This document shows positions 1 to 11,630 of a stretch of 64,000 bases of DNA, in pieces. The stretch is from Thuidium tamariscinum (taxonomy: Eukaryota > Streptophyta > Bryopsida > Hypnales > Thuidiaceae), in the NCBI GenBank assembly GCA_947034885.2, contig OX344749.2:29899501-29963500 (forward strand), read 5' to 3'. The notes under the pieces were generated by a model. That model was not told the origin of the DNA. It was given only the letters and a program-made list of their open reading frames with translations, and did no database searches. Each line of letters opens with the position of its first letter. Within the stretch, counting starts at the first letter, position 1. The position numbers were made by a program, and so were the translations under genes.

Positions 1-300
1 GGTGTTACCTTCGGAACACTATGTAACACCGGGAATTTTGTCCTGTTTCCCCACAGGGAACGGCTTGTGAGTTCCTTGTGTCAGTCCCACAGTTTTAGAG
101 CCTTTAATTGTGCAAGAGATACATACAATTTTGATGCTTTCAAACATTGTGATTTTCGTGATTGAATCTGACCACGTATCCTAGTTCATCAGGACACCTT
201 CCAAAATGAAGAACCCTCAACCCTCAACATAAGTCAATCTACGTCTACGAAGTTGACTAACTCGACATTTCAAAGACCTGGAAGTCGATTATTCCTAATA
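1..300. other. Window edge, downstream flank of kinase pseudogene
   Basis: No gene is seen. The first 30 bases hold an 8-bp inverted repeat (GGTGTTAC at 1-8, GTAACACC at 23-30) that could form a short stem-loop. The rest lies 3' of the kinase pseudogene on the minus strand. The missing end of the kinase C-lobe is not recognisable in it, so the deletion or decay extends at least to the window edge. Confidence 0.4.
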
Positions 301-1324
301 TCAAGTGATTGCAAGAAATGAAAACAAAACATGGCAAGGCCACTCAATATGTAGAAGAAGAGCATGGCAAGACCCTCTCCTAATTTCGTAAGCATCCAAA
401 CCTGAATATGGTTCTTCCCCACACAAGATCTCCAAGGCTGTCATTCCAAAACTGTAGACGTCACCCCTTATCAAATCATCAAAATTAACCTGATTCAAAC
501 CATGATCGATACCAAAAAGCTCCAGAGCTTTCCATCGAATCCTGTCCAGCTCTCGAGCTTCTGACGAAACCGAAATCATGCATTTGGACTTGGACTTCGA
601 TTCGATGACACCGAAACCCGCCACTTCACTGTTTTAAACTTCAGACTGTGGTCAAAGAAGTTGGACCTCCCGATGCGCTTTATGGTGACGAGAATGTTGT
701 CAGGTTTCAGGTCACCATGCGCCACCTTAGTGCCATGCAAGTGTTTCATGCCTTTAGCAACTTCAGTGATGATTTCAATCACCTCCTCGAGGATGAAGGG
801 AGAGCTGGTTTGAGCTTCACTAGACGCATTCACGGGAGAATTGGAATCGTTCCTTTTTTTCTCGATCTCTTGAGCTCGAGGGATCGATGGGATTTCCGGT
901 GAACTCGAACACCCAGAGTCCACCGCAGAGTCCAATTTAGTCGAAGTTGAATCTAGCGGCGGTTCTAAACTCGTCACCCGTCGCAACAGCTTTTTCCTTT
1001 GCACTAAGCTCCTAGCTAACACTGCAGTCCATAAGTTCCACGACCAACGAGCAGCAATTTTGGGCCACGGCCCAGCCCATCGTTTGGACCACATTTGGGT
1101 GATGTTTGAGTTGAAAAAGCCTTTCGATTTCTCGTTCAAAAATAGCAATCGGGACATGCACAAAGTCTTTTCGGGCACACCTAAGCTCTTCCTTCCCGGG
1201 TTCTTTCTAGATGGTCTCCTTTGCCGAGGAAAAATAAGCTCTTCAATTCTCTAGAAGCGACCTTAAACCTGAAATTTGGATCTTCCCGTGAAGCCGTGTT
1301 ATTCGTCTCTGAATCACAAGCCAT
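301..1324 (-). pseudogene. TKL-like non-RD protein kinase, frameshifted and 3'-truncated
   Basis: This is a remnant of a plant serine/threonine kinase on the minus strand. The first ATG is at 1324. The reading frame changes near 1185-1200 and again near 620-626. The middle frame carries the catalytic loop HGDLKPDNILV (HGD in place of HRD, so non-RD), preceded by a helix ending GMKHLHGTKVA. After the second shift come AGFG (in place of DFG) and DVYSFGMTALEILCGEEPYSG. The second break fits loss of one base just before the AGFG codons. The protein then runs into unrelated residues and stops at 301, so the last C-lobe helices are missing. HGD plus GFG is known from the plant-specific kinases with an N-terminal DUF1221 domain; membership is inferred. 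The N-lobe is not clearly recognisable. A sequencing error cannot be excluded for either shift, but the truncation supports a pseudogene. Confidence 0.8.
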
Positions 1325-1950
1325 TAGAATCACAGGCCTCGACGTTAATAAATAGGTTTACAACTTAATTGATCCACTATGTTCGATGCTTCAGAGTTCA
1401 GAACCCCATATATGATTCAATAAGCTAAAGTTTCGCAACTAAATCCTCCTTTAAATTTTTTGCATTTTTCTTATATCCTTATGTAAAGTAACATATTAAT
1501 TGATTAACCATAGCTTTCAAATATGGCTCAATTTAGCAAATTTTCTACTAAAAAATATGTACAGCTACAGAATTCGTGAGCACCGCAAATGCAGATGTTG
1601 AACTTTCTACATGGTTTCATTTAAATCAGATCCTAGACTGTTCTTCATTAGTCATTTAACCTGTTAAGGACAGAGCCCAGGGGTGTGCTCAAATCTCAAA
1701 CCTCTCCGCTCTCCATCTTCTAATTCTCCGCTCTTTATAAGTGAAATCTTTTTCTTTTCTTTTTCAGATGAAAGTTTCATGAGTAATATAGCTATAGATC
1801 ATCCAATCCTTAACTTCAAACTTCAATAAAATGTTCAATTTTAAGAATTTTTCAAAATTTGAAGTGTAGTAGAAATTGCATTGTAAAACTTTAGTTTCTT
1901 AGTTTTGCTCAAAAGTAAGAGAAATCAAGTTTTGAGGAAAAATAGCTCAA
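1325..1950. other. AT-rich upstream flank of kinase pseudogene
   Basis: This AT-rich stretch has no open frame worth reporting. It would contain the former promoter and leader of the minus-strand kinase. Nothing specific is recognised. Confidence 0.4.
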
Positions 1951-2682
1951 GGGTCATTGCAAGAAACACCGGTCCTATTTCCCGTCACAATGAGAATCAC
2001 TTTTTTGTTGTCTACAATAACTTTTGGAGATTAAATCCAATGAACACAAAATTTTTATTGAACATACCTAACTTGAAGGTTATTAGAACCCTTATTTTTC
2101 AATAATTAAGAAAAAACACTTTGTATTTTAAAATCATTTTTGTTGAGCGTCACAGTTTATAGTTTACAAAAATCACTACATTATAAGTGTCCCAATTTAA
2201 TGATTTATAAACAAAACTTTCATGGTCTATACATATAAGTGTAAAACACATAAATTTTGAATGAAATCTAAAAATATGTTATTTCATGTCCTCTACATGA
2301 GTGCAAATTTTTTTCCGTTGCGTACAATTTTTGAATATTGAAGATGGTTCTAAGATTATTCTTTTGGTGAAATCTCATCAAAATCAACTATTTAAAAATG
2401 GCCAATTTTTAGTTTTAAAAAAAATTGATTTTCCTCTTTTTTACAAATTAAAATGTAAAAGTATCAATTTTCATGAGATTTTGCACTTTTCTAGTTCTCC
2501 TACTTAGAGATTTTTCCCTATGCTTTTCCTTTCTAGGGTACCTTCTTCTTAAAGGTATATACATGAAACATTTTTTTCACTATTTTTAAAAATTGTTTTT
2601 CTAATTTTAAAGCCCTTCCAAAGGAAAAAAGGAGTATTGTGAAAACACTACACTTTTTGGACGGTGTTTCTTGCAATGACCC
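1951..2682. mobile_element. Family D TIR element, copy D1 (732 bp)
   Basis: The ends are inverted repeats starting GGGTCATTGCAAGAAACACC and finishing with the complement (GGTGTTTCTTGCAATGACCC). The tetranucleotide TCAA flanks both sides (1947-1950 and 2683-2686), consistent with a 4-bp target duplication. The interior is AT-rich and has no transposase-like frame, so it is non-autonomous. Related copies lie at 20,261, about 21,886 and 23,484. The superfamily is not assigned. Confidence 0.8.
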
Positions 2683-3065
2683 TCAAACTATTGAAATACA
2701 CTAGATATATTTATATCAAGGAGGTACTTTTAAAAAAACAAACTAATCCGTACAAAATTTAAAAAAAAATTATGACTTGAATTTAACTCAATGATATAGA
2801 TATAAGTTTCACACAAAAAATAGATGAAAATCATTCATACTTCACATTTATTCAAAAGACACTTTTAATTCTTAGCATCTTTCTAGGACTAATGTCTAAT
2901 GTTTAAATCTTGGATGAATGAGCAATTATATCAATTGGACTAAACATTGTTCAAAAACACTATATTCATCATCCATAATAAAGACAACTATAAGTAACTT
3001 TGAAATCAAATTAGTTTCCAAGGTTAAAAAATTATTTGCATTGAGTACTATTTTGTTTTACTATT
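2683..3065. other. AT-rich intergenic DNA
   Basis: No coding potential, RNA gene or clear repeat is seen between elements D1 and C1. Confidence 0.4.
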
Positions 3066-3351
3066 ATAGAAATTTTTGTTAAAGTGGTAGTATTCCAAAT
3101 GCCATTTTTCAGACCATGCAATTTGAACAAAAAATTGGTATCTAGGATTGGTGTAGATTTTCAAACATCTAGGATACATATAGATTTTAGATTGTGTCGT
3201 ATGAAACATCTTAGACTGGTATAGATTTCAGACATCTATAACACATATAGATTTCAAAAATCTATGATAGATGTAGATTTCAGATTGCGCAATCTGAACT
3301 GTCAAAAGTGTCGAACTAATGGAATACTACAATTTTAACAAAATTTGCCAT
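3066..3351. mobile_element. Family C MITE, copy C1 (286 bp)
   Basis: The terminal inverted repeats contain GTTAAAGTGGTAGTATTCC at the left and GGAATACTACAATTTTAAC at the right. TATT flanks both ends (3062-3065, 3352-3355). The interior is a run of short palindromic units around TAGATTTCAGA and AAAATCTA, so the whole element can fold on itself. It has no coding capacity. Confidence 0.82.
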
Positions 3352-3991
3352 TATTGTAGTAGATGAAAGGAAGTTTGGAGCACCAAACTATATTGTCATA
3401 GCTTGTTGACATGGACTATATGGACATCAAGATAATTACCCATATAGACCTTTGGCACCAAACTTTCACATAATAACTTAGTGCTCCGGTAAGACCTCCT
3501 TTCTATTGAGAATTAAACAAATAGAAATTAAACATAGTCAACTTTGATGGCTAATGAGAACATTATATCATTACCAAAGTAGTGTTGGAACAAACCATTA
3601 GAAGAGGAGCTATTGACAAGCCCCTTATTGAATTCTTTGCCTTCCGGTTGGCATGTGGTTACAATACTATTGATATGATTATTTGGTGCATCCTTCCCAT
3701 TGTCAATTTTCCTTCTCAACAATGGCATTTGTGAGCCCACTTCATTGTATTGCCATTTATCACCATCAAAAGGAGAGCCTTCAACAAACCTCTTCTCGAA
3801 TTGTATTATCTACACATGAGCAACAGTATTGCACTTTAATTACATATTGAAGGTGGACACTTTCATATTTTTAGAAAATCTCTTTTTTGGTATGTATAAC
3901 TTTAGTGAAAGCCGTTGTGACCCAATTTTCATAGGACTGGTCTTGAAATTTGCATTTTTGGATTAGGAATGGACTTAAGATCCCCCAATAT
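3352..3991. other. Intergenic DNA
   Basis: Slightly less AT-rich than its surroundings. The open frames here are short and resemble no known protein. Nothing is annotated. Confidence 0.35.
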
Positions 3992-4209
3992 ATGGTGAAT
4001 TTTGTTAAAATGGCAGTATTCCATTAGTTTGACACTTTGGACAGTTTAGACCGCGTGGTCTGAAATCTAAACGAGTCATAGATTTTGAAAATCTAGATGT
4101 GTTCTAGATGTTTGAAATCTATACCTTTCCTAGATGTTAGTTTTTAGTTTAGACCGTGTGGTCTAAAATATGGCATAAGGAATACCGCCATTTTAACGAA
4201 ATTCACCAT
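3992..4209. mobile_element. Family C MITE, copy C2 (218 bp)
   Basis: The ends are ATGGTGAATTTTGTTAAAAT and its near complement, and ATAT is duplicated on both sides (3988-3991, 4210-4213). It contains the family's palindromic core, including GACCGCGTGGTC. It is shorter than C1 and C3 because of internal loss. Confidence 0.85.
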
Positions 4210-4214
4210 ATATG

Positions 4215-4432
4215 GTTAAGGTAGACATCCAATTGGGGGCAATTTAGAAGTAGTTAAATTAGTTAAAAAAATTAGAAAAATTATTTAATGTTTAAAACTA
4301 CTACATGTACCTTCAATTCAAATTTCATAGAATACAAACATACTATTCAAAAGTTATGAATAAAAAACCACTTGTCTAAGACCAAAGAGACACAAAAAAA
4401 AGACAAGTCTTTCTTGCAACTACCCATATAGA
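4215..4432. repeat. Fragment of a family D-like element
   Basis: The stretch ends TTTCTTGCAACTACCCAT. Read on the minus strand it matches the 5' part of the copy near 21,890-22,095, sharing tracts such as GACACAAAAAAAAGACAAG and CCAATTGGGGGCAATTTA. Only about 210 bp remain, beginning directly after C2. Confidence 0.6.
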
Positions 4433-5087
4433 CATTTAAGCTTTTAGGATCAAGACAATGAAAGTAAATGCTTGTCTTCTACTTAATTCTGAAAAGAGTG
4501 TGGACAAAAAGTATCCTATATATGACTTTCAAGGTCATCCAAAAAAGAAAGTCTATGTATGCCTACTCATTCATAAATTCCTATAATTTTTGATTGACTA
4601 CCTTCTAGAGTTGAAGGTTGAAATAACATTATGATAGACCAAACTGGAAAGTAGATTTCAATTTCCTTAAATCTATCTTTCATGAATAATTTAGACTTCA
4701 AAGATCAACCTTGCGTATAGATTTTGTTTGTCAGGTATGGAAGAGGTTTCTGTGTAGAGTGGTGTATCGTGATGCCGCTTCCGGCTTGACCACCATCCTG
4801 TGATGAATCGGTCGGCATGGTCGATGTCTCCGCCATTATTAGAATCTCCCTCACAACGCTTGCAATTTGGATCTGCATGAAACAAAAAATGCATGAAGAA
4901 TGGTGATCTCTCGTTGGCTTGCCTAATTAAAACCACTTCAAACAAGGTTCATTTGATTGTTAGGAATCAATTATTGCAAATGTTTAATTGTGCCTTCAAA
5001 TAATCAAATTGTCTCACTCGCCATGCATCAAACATTCAAAGTCTTCATTTCAAATATTTATATGAGGAGGTTGCAAACTTGGAATAC
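4433..5087. other. Intergenic DNA
   Basis: No convincing gene is seen. A slightly GC-richer patch at 4,730-4,945 gives an 84-residue minus-strand frame with no recognisable domain and no clear splice context, so it is not called. Confidence 0.35.
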
Positions 5088-5399
5088 ATGGCTAATTTCG
5101 TTAAAATGGCGGTATTCCACTAATTTGACACTTTTGACAGTTCAGACCGCATAGTCTGAAATCTACACCTATCAAAGATTTTTGAAATCTATGTATGTTG
5201 TAGATTTCTGAAATCCATACCCGTCCAAGATGTTTCAGACCGCGCAATCTAAAATCTAAATCTATCATAGATTTTAAAAATCTATATATGTCATAGATGT
5301 CTGAAAATCTATACCTATCTTAGATATCAATTTTCAATTTAGACTACGCAGTCTAAAAAATGGCATTTGGAATACCGTCATTTTAACGAAATTGGCCAT
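5088..5399. mobile_element. Family C MITE, copy C3 (312 bp)
   Basis: Terminal inverted repeats ATGGCTAATTTCGTTAAAAT and its near complement are flanked by ATAC on both sides (5084-5087, 5400-5403). This is the most complete copy. The interior has paired GACCGC/GCGGTC-type motifs and repeated AGATTTxxAAATCTA palindromes. Confidence 0.87.
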
Positions 5400-5465
5400 A
5401 TACACTGATTGTCATAAGAAACGTACAAACAACGAAACATGGTCACGTACAAACTACAGACCTCT

Positions 5466-5785
5466 GTGGCAAATTCATTAAAATAGCAATATTCCCTATG
5501 CCATTTTTCAGACCCACACAGTCTCAACTGAAAGCTGACATCTAGAAGTGATATGGATTTTCAAACATCTAGGATCCATATAGATTTCAAAAACCTAGGA
5601 CATATTTAGGTTTCAAATGGCATGGTTTGGAACATCTTGGAATAATTTAGATCTCACACAATCACACATCTACAACTCATATGGACTTCAAAAATCTATG
5701 ACAGATTTAGATTTCAGACTACGTGGTCTGAACTCTAAATAGTGTCAAAGTAATGGAATTTTACCATTCTGATGAAATTTGCCAT
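5466..5785. mobile_element. Family C MITE, copy C4 (320 bp)
   Basis: Same termini as C1-C3 (GTGGCAAATTC at the left, GAAATTTGCCAT at the right) and the same palindromic interior, in the opposite arrangement to C3. No matching flanking tetranucleotide is seen (CTCT versus TGAG), so the copy is old or rearranged. Confidence 0.75.
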
Positions 5786-7108
5786 TGAGTTCACTATTGG
5801 TTTTGATAAGTCTACCTTAGATCAAAATAAATTTCACTCAGAATTTGATTTGATTGCCTTGAAGTCTGGAAACGTCAACTTCACCTCCAATTGTCTTTGA
5901 CCTTCATGAATTCAACAACATCTATTATCAACTTCACTTGCAAGTGACAATAAAAGTTGGTTACAACCCTAGGCAAACAACATATGCATCGTGAAAGTGC
6001 CAACATTTAATATCAATTTCATAAGCTGGGCAGATTTGACACAGGCCCTCACATGCAAGATATATACTGGTCAAAATGTTGAGATATCTTGCAGCGGAGG
6101 TGCACGATTCTATGTGTCCCACGGTCAATTTTACTGGACAATTGATATTGATCGATGGAACTGCTACCAAATGAGATCAACCCACTCTTTGGACATACCA
6201 TCGTCAAGAGATCCCAGAAAAACACTATTTATCCACTTTCAATACATACGGTTCCTTGCGATTGAAACTAAGAACTAGTAGTTCGATCAATGATGATCAA
6301 GCTAGCGACTACACACGCAAATTGTGACTACTTAGGGACATACCGCGAGCTCGAGAGAACTCGATTGAACATGGGCTCCTCTTCCGCCACAAACTTTGAT
6401 CTGGGCGCTTGCCTCCCTGGTGGTGACAACCTGATTATCACTTCTTCGATCGAACTGACATCCACACGTATGTATGGTGAAGCCTGCCAATTTAAGAGCT
6501 CTATTGAATTGCCGAGGTACGTGAACGTCGGACACAGTCGATGAAGACATACTATATATTCTGCAGACTTCTGTACTTGATGACAAGGAACCAATTCGTA
6601 ATGAGAAAACGCTGTAGTGGAAGCACCCATAAATGCAGAACAGCAGAAGTTACTCTCCTCAATCGGATCAAATATATGAATCCGAGTAGTCAACTGGTGA
6701 AATATGAGGGGAGGGATCTGGCGATGGCGGACCGCTAGCAGCATTGCAACACAGTACTGTTAGGGTTTTTTCTTGCAACTCAAGATCATCATCGTCATTG
6801 TTAAAGGAATGAAGTGAATCGTTCAAGTTTTGCATATTTTTTGGGGGTGCGGTTAGTGGTCCTAGTTCTTGGAACGGACACTCAAAGCTTTACGGCTACT
6901 AATCTTAACTCTCTTCCATTCGTCCAATCTAGATCTAAACTATCTCTTGTCCTAGTTCCCAATCTGAGCCTCATCATGGAGTCTTATCGGGATATAATCC
7001 AGAAAGGAAATCTCTATATGGCTGACTAGTTTCTGGAGCTCCACCATCAGCATGCTAGGAATATTAAACTAGAAATGCCATTTAATAACCACAATACTGT
7101 GGGTCAGT
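5786..7108. other. Intergenic DNA with several unconvincing short frames
   Basis: Base composition is closer to balanced than in the MITE-rich DNA. Short overlapping frames on both strands at 5,961-6,744 have no recognised domain and shadow each other. A frame at 6,814-7,029 lies just 5' of the LINE and may be its leader. No gene is called. Confidence 0.35.
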
Positions 7109-7669
7109 CGTAGGGTAACAGGGGTCAGTAACAACGGCAGTACGGACAAAGCTAGATCTTAGATCCAGGATTTCAGACCTCGGATTCTAATGTACGACAA
7201 CACTAGGAACCAAATCTATATGACCAGCTTCGGGATGATGTAGGTCCACTAGGCGGATATTCTCGCCAAAACCAAATTCGTACATCTCTCTCAATAGTGA
7301 ACTTGAACCCGTTATTGAATCCATCGGACAAATCCCTCCTGCCTCATCTTTAGCGTAACCATTCCGGACTCCTAGTTCAGCCACTCAAGTCGAAGGGTAA
7401 CAAGGGTCAACAACATCAGTTTGGTCGAAGCCAAATCCCACATCTGGGATTTTAGATCTCGAACTCTAATACTAAACAACATCAGGTAACAACTCTACAT
7501 GACCAACTCCGGGAGGATGTAGATCCACCAAGCAGATATCCTCGCCAAGACCAGATTCGGACATCTCTCCAACCAATGAATCTGAACTTGTTATCGACTA
7601 TTCCGGACGAATTTCTCCTGCCTCATCTTCAACGTAACTGGGTTGGACTCCTAGTGCAGCCACTCAAGG
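7109..7669 (+). repeat. Two-copy tandem duplication (about 282 bp) at the LINE 5' end
   Basis: Copy 1 runs from 7109 (CGTAGGGTAACAGGGGTC) to about 7390. Copy 2 runs from 7391 (CGAAGGGTAACAAGGGTC) to about 7669. Both end with AGCCACTCAAG. They have diverged by many substitutions. Copy 2 leads directly into the ORF1 frame, so the duplication belongs to the LINE leader or the start of ORF1. Confidence 0.75.
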
Positions 7670-8300
7670 TACTTCCTTATAATATTATTGATCACTCTGA
7701 ACTTGCTAACGAAATTTCGTCCATTCAAAACCACGTCATCATAGCTAGCTTTGTGGGTGGTTCACTGGATGGCCCCCTTACCTTGATTTGGATCGCTAAC
7801 TTAGAAAATCTTATTGCTCCCAACCGTCTCATCCTTCATAAACAGGCTGGTAATGGTTTTCACTACATCAAGGTTGATAGTCTTGATGCGGTCCAGAAAC
7901 TGATTCACATGCGACTTCATCAATTCCCAGGAGGGGAAGCGATCTATCTACCGTGGCAACCAGCATTCAATCCTTCCCTACCCTCTGGAAACAGTCACCC
8001 TTGCTGGCTTACAGTAGAAGGTCTTCCCTTGGAATTTACCTCCTTTTCAGAAACCATTGTCAGTTGCCTTGGGAAGATTCTTGTGATGGATATACCTAAT
8101 CGAGCCCTCAGTCCACATAGGTATTGTATAGCAATCGACCCCTCACAAGGTTGGGTATCCAAAATTTGTATTGAAACTAGGGATAAGGTCGTAGTCAATA
8201 TATAGATAGTCTACGATAACCTACAACTTAATTGCAATAAGTGTGGAGCTCCTACCCATCCATCTTTTGACTGTCCTGAGCTTCAAACATCTAATGATTT
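7576..8300 (+). pseudogene. LINE ORF1: DUF4283-like domain plus CCHC zinc knuckle
   Basis: The frame encodes a domain resembling the RNA-binding N-terminal region of plant LINE ORF1 proteins (DUF4283), with WLTVEGLPLEF and RYCIAID-type strands. A TAG stop at the end of the first frame is followed in the same frame by CNKCGAPTHPSFDC, a CX2CX4HX4C knuckle, at 8233-8274. The protein would bind the element's RNA. The frame is lost soon afterwards and is then interrupted by a TTAA element. Confidence 0.75.
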
Positions 8301-8471
8301 AGCATAGCATAGAGAAACCATAAACACGAAATTCTCGCATTCCTCCGCAAACCCTAACCCTGTCAAACCTTCTCATTTCCCGCAAAACCAGATGCCTAGC
8401 TCCTCCCAGTCACATATCCCTCAAAAAATAAGATATAATAGACATAGCAAGCTTCGAAGGGAACGTGTTAA

Positions 8472-9395
8472 CCCCTAAAGGACCAAGGCCTTTTTTCTGT
8501 CAAAAACCTCTCAAAACTGCCATTTCTATTGCATTCATCCAAGAAAACAAAAAATATATTTTTTTAAGAATCTAACCGTAGGATCTTGTACTTAACTTGA
8601 TTGAGATCAAGCGGTAAAAATTTCATGAAGTTTGACCGTACAGATTGGAAGATATGAGTGTTCAAAGTTGGAAATACAAGTTTTATTGAACTGTGGTTTG
8701 CAATTTTAGATGACTTTGATTGGAATTTGTAAAAAAAACCTACACTACAGAGTTTGAATTTATAATTTCTTGTCTTAAGAAATTGGGTTGAGAGTCTAGG
8801 GAAAAAATTTCACACAAAAAACACTTGATTTTCATTCTTTAAAAAACTGTTAAGTAGATGTAGGTCCAAGATTGAAAGAAAAACTAAATGATTAATAACT
8901 CTAAGATGGGATTGAAATACAATAATCCCAATGGTGAGATTGTTCTAGAAAGTAAACATAACCTTTTCCAATAATTTTTTTGAAAAATTGTGAAAATTGC
9001 ATTCAAAAATGAATCCTATAAGTTATTTTTTCAAGAAATTGTTTAGATTGCCCGAAAAACAAAATTGTCCATAACTTTCTCATTATAAGTCCAAATAGAG
9101 TGAATCAAAGCTTCACATGTAGGCAAAAATATATTATTTTAGAAAAAAAAAATTTTAAAAAAAAATTTTTGACTTTTTGCAAAAAAAAAATTCTACCCGC
9201 TGAATGAAAATTTGGGCTTTTTGTGGTATAACTTTTGCTCCCAGTCACCAATTGAAATAAAAATTACATTCCCATGAAGCTAACCAGTTTTCCTATCTTA
9301 TGAGAAAGTTTCAAAAAGATTCATTAAAAATTGAGGTCTACGGAACTTGCCCGAACTCCAAATTGTCCCCCGAGGGGACAATGGTCCTTTAGGGG
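8472..9395. mobile_element. Family A TTAA element, copy A1 (924 bp)
   Basis: The ends are CCCCTAAAGGACC and GGTCCTTTAGGGG, flanked on both sides by TTAA (8468-8471 and 9396-9399). The interior is AT-rich and has no transposase frame. A TTAA duplication with termini beginning CCC is the hallmark of piggyBac-type insertion; the assignment is inferred from the ends alone. It is inserted within the LINE ORF1 region, so it is younger than the LINE. It is oriented opposite to A2 and A3. Confidence 0.85.
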
Positions 9396-9399
9396 TTAA

Positions 9400-10064
9400 C
9401 CGAACACCCCCCTTACTTGACAAAGATGGCTTCATCCATATTCAAGCCCGCAAGTAGCGTTTAGCACATCACAGACTAGTCACCCCTACTAGTTCTAGCC
9501 ACTACTAGGCAAGCTGGCAAGGAGAGTTTCCCAAGAAAGACAGAGAGATGAAAAGGAGAGTAACCTCAATCAAATACCATCCCCTTTACAACATTCCACT
9601 AGTAATTTAGGGAATCTCCAGTTTCCCCCCTTCAAACCAGATTCTCAACCCCTCAATCAGATTTCTCATTCCCCCTCTACCAGCAAAGCTAGTCATGAGA
9701 TCTTTGATATTCTCCCACCGCCTCCTCCCCTTCCGAATCCTCCCTACCCACCCACTGATATAGATTCCCTTCCCATTCTACCTCAAACAAAAGAGGCCTC
9801 CCCAATACAGATGATCCTAGCTACAAATAACTTGATCCAACTAGCCACTCATTTTGTTGGGTTTGCCCATAATATCAGCCCCTCAAGCTCCACCGATGGA
9901 TCTCAACAATTGACCACGAGTTCTTCCCATGCACCTGAATACCTTGAAAACCATATTGTACACCATACCATAACAGATCCCTCGAACTCTTCTGAGCAAA
10001 GCCCTAATCCCAATTCAACTGGAGATTCAACTGGCCTTAACCCTTTACGTACTAAGAATTCATG
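9400..10064 (+). pseudogene. LINE ORF1 C-terminal low-complexity region
   Basis: This lies between the two TTAA elements. It encodes a proline- and serine-rich tract (PPPPPLPNPPYPP) followed by an 84-residue frame at 9811-10065 rich in S, T, N and P. Such tails are typical of plant LINE ORF1 proteins after the zinc knuckle. Several stops and frame changes are present. Confidence 0.5.
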
Positions 10065-10263
10065 ATTTTAAGTTGTGGACTTCGATTGCTCATATTCTAG
10101 AAAGTATAATTTAAATGTATATTTTTTTATATCATTAATTTAAATTAAGAATATTTTATGAATTGGTTTGAATAAATAATTATTAAAATAAATTTAAAAA
10201 GCTCATATAAACTCTTCAAAATGGCTTAAAAAAACATGAGACCCAATTTGGGCTTCTTAGTCA
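10065..10263. other. AT-rich spacer within the LINE
   Basis: Much more AT-rich than the flanking LINE DNA, with repeated TAAATT and ATTTAAA tracts and no frame. It may be a further small insertion into the LINE, but no termini were found. Confidence 0.35.
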
Positions 10264-10267
10264 TTAA

Positions 10268-11191
10268 CCCCTAAAGGACTGAAGTCCCCTCGAGGGACAC
10301 TTGGAATTTCGGGCATGCTTGTGTGACTTGAATTTTTTATATTATTTTTTGAAACTTTTTTTGAATATAAGAAATCAGATTAGCTTTCCAAAAATATAAT
10401 TTTTATTTCAATTGGTGCTTGGAAGCAAAAGTTATGCCATTCTATGTCCAAAAAGCAGTTCGCCGGGCAGAAAAAAAAAACCACAAAAAAAATTATTTTT
10501 TTATTTTATTTTATTTTTTCTTGAAGATTTTGTTTTGTTCTACATCTGAAGCTTTGTTTCATTTTATTTGGACTAATAATGAGAAAGTTACAGACAATCT
10601 TGAATTTCGGGCAATCTAAGCACCTTCTTCAAAAAATAACTTATAGAATTCATTTTTGAATGCAATTTTTCCAATTTTTCCAATTTTCTTTTTTGATAGG
10701 GTTTAGGATGTTTGCAAGAACAAGCTCACCGTTGGGATCATGGTTTTTCAATTCCATCTTAAAGTTATTAACAGCTTAATGTTTTGTTCAATCTTGGACC
10801 TACTTCTACTTAACAATTTTTTAATGAATGAAAATCAAGTACTAGTTTATTGAAATTTTTTTCCCTAATTCCCAACTCAAATGTTCAACATAATAAATTT
10901 TAACTTCATGGTCCATTGTGCAAAAAAATTCAACAAATGGCAATCAAAGTCATCTGAAATTGCAAGTCAGAGTTCAAAAAAACTTTTTTTTCCAACTTTG
11001 AATGGTAATATCTTCCAATCGGTACGGTCAAACTTCATGAAATTTTTACCATATGATCTCAGACAAGTAATTTACAAGATCCTATGATTAGATTCTAATA
11101 AAATTGTTTTTCTTGTTTTTTTGGAAGGAAGTAGCAAACATGGCAGTTATGAGTGGTTTTCAAGCCAGAAAATGCCTCAGTCCTTTAGGGG
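10268..11191. mobile_element. Family A TTAA element, copy A2 (924 bp)
   Basis: The termini CCCCTAAAGGACTG and CAGTCCTTTAGGGG are bounded by TTAA at 10264-10267 and 11192-11195. It has the same length as A1 and A3. Internal blocks such as CTACTTCTACTTAACAATTTTTTA and TCATTTTATTTGGA are shared with A3 in the same order. There is no transposase frame. It is the second insertion into the same decayed LINE. Confidence 0.87.
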
Positions 11192-11199
11192 TTAAAGGG

Positions 11200-11630
11200 T
11201 TAATCTCCAATATATAGAACCTCCCCCCATTTTGTTAGTTCCAAACCTAGATCTTCAAGAACATTTTGAAGATGCTCATGTTAATTTCTTTCCATATCAA
11301 AAAGTATCCTAACCCTCTTCCCCATCAACTAATAGCGGAATGTCTCTACTCTCTAGCAACCGGGTCTTCAATCATATTTCAAGATTGCTCCTCCAATGGT
11401 GTACCATCGATCCGATTACTACAGGCATAGCAGAAACGGAAGAATTTTCGATACGTCACATTAGAGCTTCTGCTAGACTAGCAAACCGTGTCACATCACA
11501 CAAAAAACAAGAGAATTCAACATTAGATTCATCAAACTTCAACCTCAAATCTTAGGGCATTAGGAAAAGCCCACTTCCTGATCGTGCAAGGAGCGCTAGG
11601 AAATCTCCCGACCTATGCAATCAATAAAAA
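11200..11630 (+). other. LINE inter-ORF region
   Basis: This LINE-derived stretch lies between ORF1 remnants and the endonuclease. Short frames contain no recognisable domain. A 71-residue plus-strand frame at 11,340-11,555 is probably part of the ORF1 tail. Confidence 0.4.

Noticed and set aside
5961-6744. Overlapping frames on both strands
   Set aside because: Mutually shadowing, without domains, splice borders or conserved wording.
8468-9399. TTAA elements as PIF/Harbinger MITEs with TTA or TAA duplications
   Set aside because: With a 3-bp border the left flank would be TTA and the right TAA, which are not direct repeats. TTAA fits both sides and the internal empty site.
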